A DNA stretch of 9,123 bases, from positions 1-9,123 of the forward strand of contig CAMTOL010000079.1 of assembly GCA_947074135.1 (NCBI GenBank). Direction: 5' to 3'. Below the pieces are notes generated by a model, which saw only the letters and a program-made list of their open reading frames with translations, was not told the origin of the DNA and made no database searches. Numbering within the stretch: position 1 is the stretch's first letter; each line of letters begins with the position of its first letter. The DNA comes from an uncultured Rikenellaceae bacterium. GTDB taxonomy: Bacteria > Bacteroidota > Bacteroidia > Bacteroidales > Rikenellaceae. Below, piece after piece: positions 1-5,796 of the stretch. The position numbers and the translations under genes were made by a program.

Positions 1-94
1 GTGTCTTCGGAGTGTTGTGTGTCCAGGAGGTTGTCCATGGAGTAATCCTCCTCTGAGCTCTCCTCTGAATCACTGCCACAGCGGAATCCATAGC
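1..94 (-). other. Putative eukaryotic exon fragment (chimeric contig end)
   Basis: Read on the minus strand, a frame stays open from a CCCTAG/GC boundary at 95/94 to the window edge. It encodes about 30 residues that start YGFRCGSDSEESSEEDYS and continue with MDNLLDTQHSED, a Ser/Glu/Asp-rich composition unlike the neighbouring bacterial proteins. One other frame is also open but gives a less protein-like product. The first 100 bases are about 54% G+C. The 60 to 70 bases before the boundary are AT-rich with long pyrimidine runs and end in TTCCCTAG, as expected of an intron 3' end. Host DNA joined to the bacterial contig is an inference. I cannot name the protein. Confidence 0.5.
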
Positions 95-110
95 CTAGGG
101 AACATATTAA

Positions 111-530
111 TTAAAGCATCAATAACAGACAAAAATAAAACAGGGCATGTGAAATAGAAGAGTTTATCAAAAATGATGGCATAACACCAGCATTTACAGA
201 TAACCCTCTAAAAAGATAAACCTTAGCCATAATTGGAAGATCGATATAACCTAAGTTAATATCGGCGCTCCAATTTTCAAAAGAGAATTTAGTACCAGCC
301 GAAGAGTAGAGTGCGTCAATACTTACGCCAACTAATTTAATAGGGCGAAGTTCGAAGAAAAGACCAGCTGTAAAGCCTGTTTTAAAGGTACTGTTCCAGT
401 CTTGCAGCTCAGTCAAAGTACTCATATTGGCACCGACCTTAACACCAAAATTTAATACCTTATGACTTTGAGCTTGGACAGTTGTTGCGGTTAAAAGTAT
501 AACTGCTAGAGAAAGTAGAAATTTTTTCAT
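111..530 (-). CDS. Outer-membrane beta-barrel protein, C-terminally truncated by a sequence join
   Basis: This is a secreted protein of the PorT/OmpA-like beta-barrel class (OMP_b-brl type) common in Bacteroidota, expected in the outer membrane. The start at 530 gives MKKFLLSLAVILLTATTVQA, a clear signal peptide with cleavage probable after Ala20. A start four codons earlier (542) is possible but gives a poorer signal peptide. Alternating strands follow: NFGVKVGANMSTL, FTAGLFFELRP, VGVSIDALYSSAG, YIDLPIMAKVYL and SVNAGVMPSF. Members usually have about 190 to 220 residues, but this frame stops at 139, and its last dozen residues (HALFYFCLLLML) do not resemble a barrel strand. The believable bacterial part ends near 150 to 165, and the rest seems to read into foreign sequence. 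It diverges from ispE and has its own promoter at 601 to 631. The ligand or function is unknown. Confidence 0.75.
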   Translation of the reverse strand: MKKFLLSLAVILLTATTVQAQSHKVLNFGVKVGANMSTLTELQDWNSTFKTGFTAGLFFELRPIKLVGVSIDALYSSAGTKFSFENWSADINLGYIDLPIMAKVYLFRGLSVNAGVMPSFLINSSISHALFYFCLLLML

Positions 531-600
531 AATTTTGTACATATTTAATTGCGATCAAATACAGAACCTTGACCGTTTAGGTTATTTAAGCTGCATAGTA

Positions 601-631
601 CAAAGATATGATTATTTCGAACAACTGCAAA
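601..631 (-). promoter_or_regulatory. Bacteroidota-type promoter for the outer-membrane protein gene
   Basis: On the minus strand, TTTG (631 to 628) is followed after exactly 19 bases by TATCTTTG (608 to 601). This matches the TTTG-N19-21-TAnnTTTG consensus for the Bacteroidota primary sigma factor. Transcription would start near 594, leaving a leader of about 65 bases before the ATG at 530. The element overlaps the start codon and first codons of the divergent ispE. Confidence 0.7.
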
Positions 632-1432
632 ATAAACCTCTCACTTGCCCTACTAAAGAGGCGTGAAGATGGATTCACAGAGATAGAAACTATTATGTTT
701 CCAATAGGCGGAGGCCTATGCGACATAGTGGAGATGATAGAGAGTTCTGAGTTCGAGTTTTCGGCAGGAGGCATCGCAATAGACTGTCCCCCCAACGATA
801 ACTTGTGCGTAAAAGCATTCCAATTAATGCAAAAAAAGTTCAACCTTCCAAACGCTAAGGTTCACCTCTACAAACAGATACCATTTGGTGCGGGTTTGGG
901 AGCAGGGTCGGCAAACGCCGTTGCTGTTCTCAAACTTTGCAATAACCTCTTCGAATTAAACCAAAGTAACGAACAACTAGAGTGCATTGCCGCAGAGCTT
1001 GGCAGCGACACAGCGTTTTTTGTTAAAAACCAGAGTGCAATAGCAAGGGGAAGAGGCGAATTAATCTCTCCTATTGAGATAGATCTAAGAGGATACTATA
1101 TCCTGCTTGTTAAACCCAATGTAGGAGTTTCGACCAAAGAGGCCTACAGTATGATTACTCCTCGATTGCCAGATATTATGCCCAGCGAGGCTATACAATA
1201 CCCCGTTCGTGAATGGCATAGAGTCTTGAAAAATGATTTTGAAGAGTCTATTTTCGAGAAGCTACCAGTACTGTCAATTATTAAAGGTGAAATGTACAGG
1301 CAAGGAGCATTGTATGCTTCAATGAGTGGCTCTGGCTCGACAATCTACGGAATATTCGATAACCCGCCAGCTATCAAATTCCCTCACTTTAGCCACTGCT
1401 ACAAAGTAGAATATACTACCAACCAAAAGTAA
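608..1432 (+). CDS. ispE: 4-diphosphocytidyl-2-C-methyl-D-erythritol kinase (IspE)
   Basis: This cytosolic GHMP-family kinase phosphorylates the 2-hydroxyl of 4-diphosphocytidyl-2-C-methylerythritol with ATP in the non-mevalonate (MEP) isoprenoid pathway. At 274 residues it is close to the usual length of about 280. The N-terminal motif NCKINLSLALLKRREDGF contains Lys8. The glycine-rich ATP loop PFGAGLGAGSANA spans residues 92 to 104. LGSDTAFFV holds Asp134, which with Lys8 matches the catalytic Lys/Asp pair of E. coli IspE. The third GHMP motif MSGSGSTIYGIF is at 239 to 250. The ATG at 608 starts directly with the conserved N-terminus. The DUF5689 lipoprotein gene begins 7 bases after its stop, so the two are probably cotranscribed. 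No convincing consensus promoter is visible on this strand in the 65-base divergent gap. Confidence 0.95.
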   Translation: MIISNNCKINLSLALLKRREDGFTEIETIMFPIGGGLCDIVEMIESSEFEFSAGGIAIDCPPNDNLCVKAFQLMQKKFNLPNAKVHLYKQIPFGAGLGAGSANAVAVLKLCNNLFELNQSNEQLECIAAELGSDTAFFVKNQSAIARGRGELISPIEIDLRGYYILLVKPNVGVSTKEAYSMITPRLPDIMPSEAIQYPVREWHRVLKNDFEESIFEKLPVLSIIKGEMYRQGALYASMSGSGSTIYGIFDNPPAIKFPHFSHCYKVEYTTNQK

Positions 1433-1439
1433 AATAGAG

Positions 1440-2228
1440 ATGAAAAGATTGTCATCCTCATCAAAAGTAATTGCGATGATACTTATTGCAATTTCACTTT
1501 GCAGCTGCAATTATGACAAATTCTCAGATTTGAACTCAAGCAATAACGACACTTGGAACGCTAATACCTCAATCTCGCAACTCAGAAGCTCAATTAGCGT
1601 TATTGAAGATGACCTAATAATCGAGGGCATTGTTACAGCCAATGACTCAAGTGGCAACTTCTATAAAGAGATTTACATTGAAGAACAAACCGACAATCCA
1701 TACCTAAAAACTTACCGCACCGCTAGAGTACATATCGGTTTTTATGATAGCCACTCATTATACCCAACTGGTTCGACTCTATGCATCAAGCTCAAAGGAA
1801 TGGTTGCGGTGCGACTAGACGGACAACTAAATATAGGGTTTCCTCCTACGAGTGGACAATACACCCCTGAGGCTATCCCAACCGTTGCAATTGCTCAAGA
1901 GATTATAAGAGTCAACCCAAAAAGCGACAAGCAACTAAAGGTGGGAAAATACGAAATAGACGAGTTAGAGCGTTATATTATTGGACGAAAGGTACAAATT
2001 GACAATCTCTATTTCGAGGTTCAATCTGGACGATATGGCACAGCAAGAGTATTGAAAGAGTTAAAGAACGATTCTCACATAACACTAACTACATCGAGTT
2101 ACGCCAAGTTCATTAACGATTTTGTTGAACTGGGAATAGTCGAAGTTGAAGCAATAGTTATTGAGCAGAATGGAGTACTAGAGCTTAAAATAAACTCCCC
2201 AAAATCAATTAGAAGCAAAAAAATTTAA
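1440..2228 (+). CDS. DUF5689-type lipoprotein
   Basis: This 262-residue protein is probably an exported lipoprotein. The N-terminus MKRLSSSSKVIAMILIAISL is followed by a lipobox-like LCSC with the acceptor Cys at residue 23, then a polar Asn/Ser-rich linker. From about residue 45 it resembles the DUF5689 family of Bacteroidota surface proteins: IEDDLIIEGIVTANDSSGNFY, then YKEIYIEEQ, and a later G-S-x-L-x-I-K-L-K-G segment, a beta-rich OB-like pattern. Family function is not known. Some relatives sit beside nuclease-like or adhesion domains, but none is visible here. The start is set by the 7-base gap after ispE and a weak purine-rich site (AGAG). No terminator is evident before the tonB promoter. 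Confidence 0.75.
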   Translation: MKRLSSSSKVIAMILIAISLCSCNYDKFSDLNSSNNDTWNANTSISQLRSSISVIEDDLIIEGIVTANDSSGNFYKEIYIEEQTDNPYLKTYRTARVHIGFYDSHSLYPTGSTLCIKLKGMVAVRLDGQLNIGFPPTSGQYTPEAIPTVAIAQEIIRVNPKSDKQLKVGKYEIDELERYIIGRKVQIDNLYFEVQSGRYGTARVLKELKNDSHITLTTSSYAKFINDFVELGIVEVEAIVIEQNGVLELKINSPKSIRSKKI

Positions 2229-2266
2229 CTAAATTGATGTATAGGGGCAAGAAAAAAGAGAAAAAA

Positions 2267-2298
2267 TTAGGAAAATAAAAAAAAGGGTTGTAGTTTTG
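2267..2298 (+). promoter_or_regulatory. Candidate Bacteroidota promoter for tonB
   Basis: TAGTTTTG at 2291 to 2298 matches the TAnnTTTG box exactly. Twenty bases upstream, TTAG at 2267 to 2270 is a one-mismatch version of the TTTG upstream element. Transcription would start near 2305, leaving a leader of about 100 bases before the tonB ATG. Confidence 0.5.
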
Positions 2299-2346
2299 TG
2301 AATAATAATTGGGGCGAGTTCCCTAATGTTGTGTGCGCAGTCTATT

Positions 2347-2375
2347 TTGAGCACTGTTTGTCAAACTCAATTTTT
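2347..2375 (+). promoter_or_regulatory. Hairpin plus T-run in the tonB leader (possible attenuator)
   Basis: TTGAG (2347 to 2351) can pair with CTCAA (2366 to 2370). TTT (2357 to 2359) with AAA (2363 to 2365) stacks inside it, leaving a five-base bulge on the left arm. Five T residues follow directly. The layout resembles a weak intrinsic terminator inside the leader, but the stem is short and AT-rich, so chance is possible. Confidence 0.25.
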
Positions 2376-2403
2376 CGATAACTAATAACATTAAATAATA
2401 GCT

Positions 2404-3090
2404 ATGGAAGTTAAAAAATCACCAAAAGCGGATCTTCAGAACAAACGTTCACTGTTCCTACAAATAGGAATTGTATTATCTCTAGCAGTAATTATCGGTC
2501 TCTTTAGCTGGAGCCAAAAAGAGAAGGTTATTGAACAGATTGACCTTGGTGGCGATATTGCAGAACAAGAGATGATTGAAATAACTGTTCAAGAAGAAAA
2601 ACCACAAGAACCAGTTAAACGTCAGCAAATGATGATCTCTGAGATTATCAAAATCGTAAAAGACGACTCAAAAATCGAAGCTGATTTCAGCATCTTTGAC
2701 GAATTTACAGATTTAGGAGAGATTGAAGTTAAAACATTTACAAAACCTGACGAAGAGGTTGACGAAGACATCCCTGTGATGACTGCTGAAGAGATGCCAA
2801 CATTCCAAGGTAAAGACATTAACGCTTTCCGTGCTTGGTGTCAAGGTAACGCTGTTTATCCAGCTATGGCTCAAGAAAACGGCGTACAAGGTCGTGTTGT
2901 TGTTTCATTCGTTGTTGAACGCGATGGCTCGGTTTCGAACGTTAAAGTACTACGTGGTCAGGACCGCGATTTAGATGCAGCTGCTATCAAAGTTGTTTCT
3001 CAATCTCCAAAATGGGCTCCTGGTAAAAACCGCGGTAAACCGGTACGTTTCACTTACAATATGCCTATCGACTTCGTTCTTCAAAACTAG
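2404..3090 (+). CDS. tonB: Energy transducer TonB
   Basis: This inner-membrane-anchored protein couples the proton motive force, through ExbB/ExbD, to TonB-dependent outer-membrane transporters. It has a short cytosolic N-terminus (MEVKKSPKADL), one membrane helix at about residues 17 to 36, a periplasmic spacer at about 37 to 130, and a C-terminal TonB domain at about 131 to 228. That domain has YPAMAQENGVQGRVVVSF, a DGSVSNVKVL strand and a PVRFTYNMPIDF end. The spacer is rich in Glu/Asp/Lys and lacks the usual long proline run, keeping only short KPQEPVK. All nine arginines use CGT or CGC, unlike ispE, which uses mostly AGA/AGG. This suggests high expression. It has its own promoter and a strong terminator. 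No exbB or exbD lies nearby. Confidence 0.92.
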   Translation: MEVKKSPKADLQNKRSLFLQIGIVLSLAVIIGLFSWSQKEKVIEQIDLGGDIAEQEMIEITVQEEKPQEPVKRQQMMISEIIKIVKDDSKIEADFSIFDEFTDLGEIEVKTFTKPDEEVDEDIPVMTAEEMPTFQGKDINAFRAWCQGNAVYPAMAQENGVQGRVVVSFVVERDGSVSNVKVLRGQDRDLDAAAIKVVSQSPKWAPGKNRGKPVRFTYNMPIDFVLQN

Positions 3091-3145
3091 AAGAACAGAA
3101 CAAGGTAGATTGAAGTGGTCGAACGACTACATTAAATATCATAAG

Positions 3146-3179
3146 AACAGAGTGCTAAGATTTGCGGCACTCTGTTTTT
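3146..3179 (+). terminator. Rho-independent terminator after tonB
   Basis: AACAGAGTGC (3146 to 3155) pairs perfectly over 10 bp with GCACTCTGTT (3167 to 3176) across an 11-base loop. The right arm runs into a T stretch at 3175 to 3179. It lies 55 bases after the tonB stop and upstream of the hflX promoter, so tonB is probably monocistronic. Confidence 0.9.
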
Positions 3180-3229
3180 CGTTAAAAGCTTCGAAGTTTT
3201 ATTCAAAACCTAAAAAAACACACAATTGA

Positions 3230-3261
3230 ATTGTACAATATCCATTTATGGAGTATCTTTG
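3230..3261 (+). promoter_or_regulatory. Bacteroidota-type promoter for hflX
   Basis: ATTG (3230 to 3233) is followed after 20 bases by TATCTTTG (3254 to 3261), matching the TAnnTTTG box exactly and the upstream TTTG box with one mismatch. Transcription would begin near 3268, between the ATG at 3248 and the ATG at 3284. This supports the second as the real start of hflX. Confidence 0.65.
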
Positions 3262-3283
3262 TGGTACATTGAACAAAAGCAAA

Positions 3284-4474
3284 ATGGAAAAAGGAGATTT
3301 TTTAGATAAAAAAGCGGAACGTTGTGTGCTTGTGACAGTTATCACACCTCAAGTTGGAGAGCGAACAGCATACGAATACCTCGATGAGCTCGAATTTCTA
3401 GCTCAAACTGCTGGTGCAGTAACCGAGAGAAAGTTTACCCAGAAAATGCAGAACCCTCACCGCAGAACTTACGTTGGCGAAGGGAAACTAGCCGAAATCA
3501 AGGAGTATTGCAAAGAGAATGAGATAGATACTGTGATTTTTGACGACGAATTATCGCCGTCGCAACTTCGCAATATCGAACGGGAATTGGAGCTAAAAAT
3601 ACTGGACAGAACTAACCTAATTCTCGATATTTTTGCTCAACGAGCTACGACTGCTTATGCCAAAACACAAGTTGATTTGGCCCAAATGCAGTACTTGCTA
3701 CCTCGTTTGACTGGTATGTGGACTCACTTGGAGCGTCAACGAGGAGGTATAGGTATGCGTGGACCGGGTGAAACTGAGATTGAAACTGACCGCCGCATTA
3801 TTCGCGACAAAATTTCGCGACTCAAAGAACAGCTCAAAAAAATTGACCGTCAAATGGCAACTCAACGTTCGGGACGTGGCTCAATTACAAGGATTGCACT
3901 TGTGGGTTACACCAATGTTGGTAAATCTACAATACTCAATATGTTGGCAAAAACCGAAGTGTTGGCAGAGAATAAACTCTTTGCAACTCTCGACACTACT
4001 GTTCGCAAGGTTGTGTTGGAGAACTTGCCATTTCTGTTAAGTGATACTGTCGGATTTATTCGCAAGCTACCTCACCAACTAGTCGAAAGTTTTAAATCGA
4101 CTCTTGACGAGGTACGTGAGGCAGATGTATTGTTGCACGTAGTCGATGTTTCGCATCCGCAATTCGAACAACAAATTGATGTGGTTAACCAAACGCTCAA
4201 AGATATTGGAGCTGCCGACAAACCTACTTATATAATTTTCAACAAGATAGATGCCTATACATATATCGAAAAAGATGAAGATGATTTGAGTGAGGCAACG
4301 GCGGAGAATCGTACTTTGGAGGAGTTGGAGCGTTCGTGGATTGGCAAGGATACGCCTTCGATATTTATATCTGCCGCCAATCGCACCAATATCGAGAAGC
4401 TACGCAGCGACATCTACAAAATGGTTCGTGAACTTCAAAGCGGTCGCTACCCTTTTAATAATTTCCTCTATTAA
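3284..4474 (+). CDS. hflX: GTPase HflX
   Basis: This is a ribosome-associated GTPase that in other bacteria splits or rescues stalled 70S ribosomes, notably under heat stress. It has 396 residues from ATG 3284. The N-terminal HflX domain contains YVGEGKLAEIKE and the hallmark RGPGETEIETDRR, followed by a helical segment (about 165 to 200) and a Ras-like G domain. That domain has G1 GYTNVGKS (208 to 215), G3 DTVG (254 to 257), G4 NKID (320 to 323) and a G5-like SAAN (363 to 366). The frame is open back to an ATG at 3248, but that codon lies upstream of the predicted transcription start. ATG 3284 gives MEKGDFLDKK, a plausible N-terminus. The alkaline phosphatase gene follows after 45 bases with no visible terminator. 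Confidence 0.95.
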   Translation: MEKGDFLDKKAERCVLVTVITPQVGERTAYEYLDELEFLAQTAGAVTERKFTQKMQNPHRRTYVGEGKLAEIKEYCKENEIDTVIFDDELSPSQLRNIERELELKILDRTNLILDIFAQRATTAYAKTQVDLAQMQYLLPRLTGMWTHLERQRGGIGMRGPGETEIETDRRIIRDKISRLKEQLKKIDRQMATQRSGRGSITRIALVGYTNVGKSTILNMLAKTEVLAENKLFATLDTTVRKVVLENLPFLLSDTVGFIRKLPHQLVESFKSTLDEVREADVLLHVVDVSHPQFEQQIDVVNQTLKDIGAADKPTYIIFNKIDAYTYIEKDEDDLSEATAENRTLEELERSWIGKDTPSIFISAANRTNIEKLRSDIYKMVRELQSGRYPFNNFLY

Positions 4475-4481
4475 AAAACAC

Positions 4482-4502
4482 ATTTGAACTGTTAATTCAA
4501 AT
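4482..4502. repeat. Short inverted repeat upstream of alkaline phosphatase
   Basis: ATTTGAA (4482 to 4488) and TTCAAAT (4496 to 4502) form a perfect 7-bp inverted repeat with a 7-base spacer in the 45-base gap before the phosphatase start. No T-run follows on either side, so it is not a normal terminator. It could be an operator or a chance palindrome in AT-rich sequence. Confidence 0.25.
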
Positions 4503-4519
4503 TAATAAAAAAACCTATA

Positions 4520-5686
4520 ATGAAAAAACTTACACTCTCGATTGTATTGCTATTTGCGTCAGTCACTCTATTTGCACAGTCGCCAAAGTATATTTTCTAC
4601 TTCATCGGCGATGGTATGGGATTTGCTCACGTTCAAACTACCGAAGCTGCACTTGCTGCTCGTGAGGGTAAGATTGGATTCAACGCACTCAATTTCACTC
4701 AGTTTCCATACGTTGGTATGGCACAGACCTATTGCTCAAATAGTCTGATTACTGACTCAGCAGCAGCAGGAACTGCACTGGCAACAGGCGAGAAAACAAG
4801 TTCAGGAACTATCGGAATGAATGCCGACCACTCTCAAGATTTAGAAAGTATTGCGGTAAAAGCGAAAAATGAGGGACTAAAAGTTGGGGTTTTGACATCA
4901 GTGAGCATCGACCACGCCACACCAGCTGCGTTCTACGCTCACCAATCGTCGAGAAGTCATTATAAAGAGATAGCTAACTGGTTACCTAAAACTGGTTTTG
5001 ACCTATACGCAGGTAGCGGATTGTTGAAAATAAGCGATAATTACTACGATAGTATTTCGAAACATTGTGGATACACAGTTGTTAGAGGTAAAGATGCTAA
5101 ATTGAGAGGCAAAAAAGTTGTTTGGGTTGAAAAAGAGGGCAAAAGCAGTGGAAACATCGCCCTAGCTATTGACCGCAAAGAGGACGATATGGCTCTTGCC
5201 GAGATGGTTGAACGTTCGATTGAGTACCTCAACAAAGATGCAAAGAAAGGGTTCTTTATGATGATAGAAGGTGGGCAAATCGACTGGGCAGCACACTCAA
5301 ACGATGCTGCTTCGATTGTTTACGAAACTATTGATATGGACAACGCCGTAGCAGTTGCATTGGAGTTCTACAAGAAATATCCAACCCAGACCCTAATTGT
5401 TGTAACTGCCGACCACGAAACTGGCGGTATGACACTAGGAGCAGATAAAACTGGATACGGAACAAAGATGGATCTTCTCTTTACCCAAGATGGTTCCCAA
5501 GGAGTTGTTGGCAAAGATAAGAGCAAGGCTATCAATGCAGAAGCGGGTGTTGGATTTACGAGTGGCTCACACACTGCAGCCTTTGTGCCTGTTTTTGCAA
5601 TTGGCGTTGGGGCTGAGAAGTTTAGCGGTGTGATGAACAACACTGATATTCCGAAATTTATACAAGAGATTATAGAGAAACAATAA
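4520..5686 (+). CDS. Secreted alkaline phosphatase (PhoA family)
   Basis: This metal-dependent phosphomonoesterase should release phosphate from organic esters in the periplasm. MKKLTLSIVLLFASVTLFA is a signal peptide with cleavage probable before Gln20. Family residues in order are Asp31 (FIGDGMG), the phosphate-accepting Ser80 in ITDSAAAGTALATG, His132/Thr134 in DHATPAAFYAH, Glu250, Asp255 and His259 in EGGQIDWAAH, Asp298/His299 in TADHETGG, and His351 in SGSHT. All expected metal ligands are present, so it should be active. His132 and Trp256 fall where E. coli PhoA has Asp153 and Lys328. At 388 residues it is shorter than the 430 to 470 often seen; the segment between ADHETGG and GSHT is compact. 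No TAnnTTTG promoter is visible in the 45-base gap after hflX, so readthrough is possible. No Pho-box-like site was recognised. Confidence 0.93.
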   Translation: MKKLTLSIVLLFASVTLFAQSPKYIFYFIGDGMGFAHVQTTEAALAAREGKIGFNALNFTQFPYVGMAQTYCSNSLITDSAAAGTALATGEKTSSGTIGMNADHSQDLESIAVKAKNEGLKVGVLTSVSIDHATPAAFYAHQSSRSHYKEIANWLPKTGFDLYAGSGLLKISDNYYDSISKHCGYTVVRGKDAKLRGKKVVWVEKEGKSSGNIALAIDRKEDDMALAEMVERSIEYLNKDAKKGFFMMIEGGQIDWAAHSNDAASIVYETIDMDNAVAVALEFYKKYPTQTLIVVTADHETGGMTLGADKTGYGTKMDLLFTQDGSQGVVGKDKSKAINAEAGVGFTSGSHTAAFVPVFAIGVGAEKFSGVMNNTDIPKFIQEIIEKQ

Positions 5687-5733
5687 ACTCTCTACTTTCC
5701 AATATTGAGAACTACTCTGCGGATAGGTTCTAC

Positions 5734-5758
5734 CTTCCCCTTTGTGTAAAAAGGGAAG
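5734..5758 (+). promoter_or_regulatory. Bulged hairpin between alkaline phosphatase and gltX
   Basis: CTT-C-CCCTTT (5734 to 5743) pairs with AAAGGGAAG (5750 to 5758) across the loop GTGTAA, giving 9 bp with one bulged C. No T-run follows on the plus strand. It may be a transcript 3'-end or processing hairpin of the phosphatase message, a decayed intergenic repeat, or part of the gltX leader. Of the 110-base gap this is the only structure I can see. Confidence 0.35.
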
Positions 5759-5796
5759 ATTAGAAATAGATAATTTAAAATTAATAATTCATATAT

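Noticed and set aside
530..537. TAATTTTG box on the plus strand as the ispE promoter
   Set aside because: It matches TAnnTTTG, but no TTTG-like element lies 19 to 21 bases upstream, and such AT-rich boxes are common by chance.
569..597. TTGACC-N17-TGCATA, a sigma70-like promoter just before ispE
   Set aside because: It fits the E. coli consensus, but Bacteroidota use a different primary promoter, and the start site would fall only a few bases before the ATG. It has no TAnnTTTG box.
2975..3229. 84-residue open frame overlapping the tonB end and its terminator
   Set aside because: It overlaps tonB in another frame and runs through the terminator hairpin; its composition is not protein-like.
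3141..3247. Possible small RNA between tonB and hflX
   Set aside because: The only structure is the 10-bp hairpin with T-run, best explained as the tonB terminator; no separate promoter precedes it.
3248..3283. Longer N-terminus of HflX
   Set aside because: The ATG at 3248 lies upstream of the predicted transcription start, and the added residues do not look like the family.
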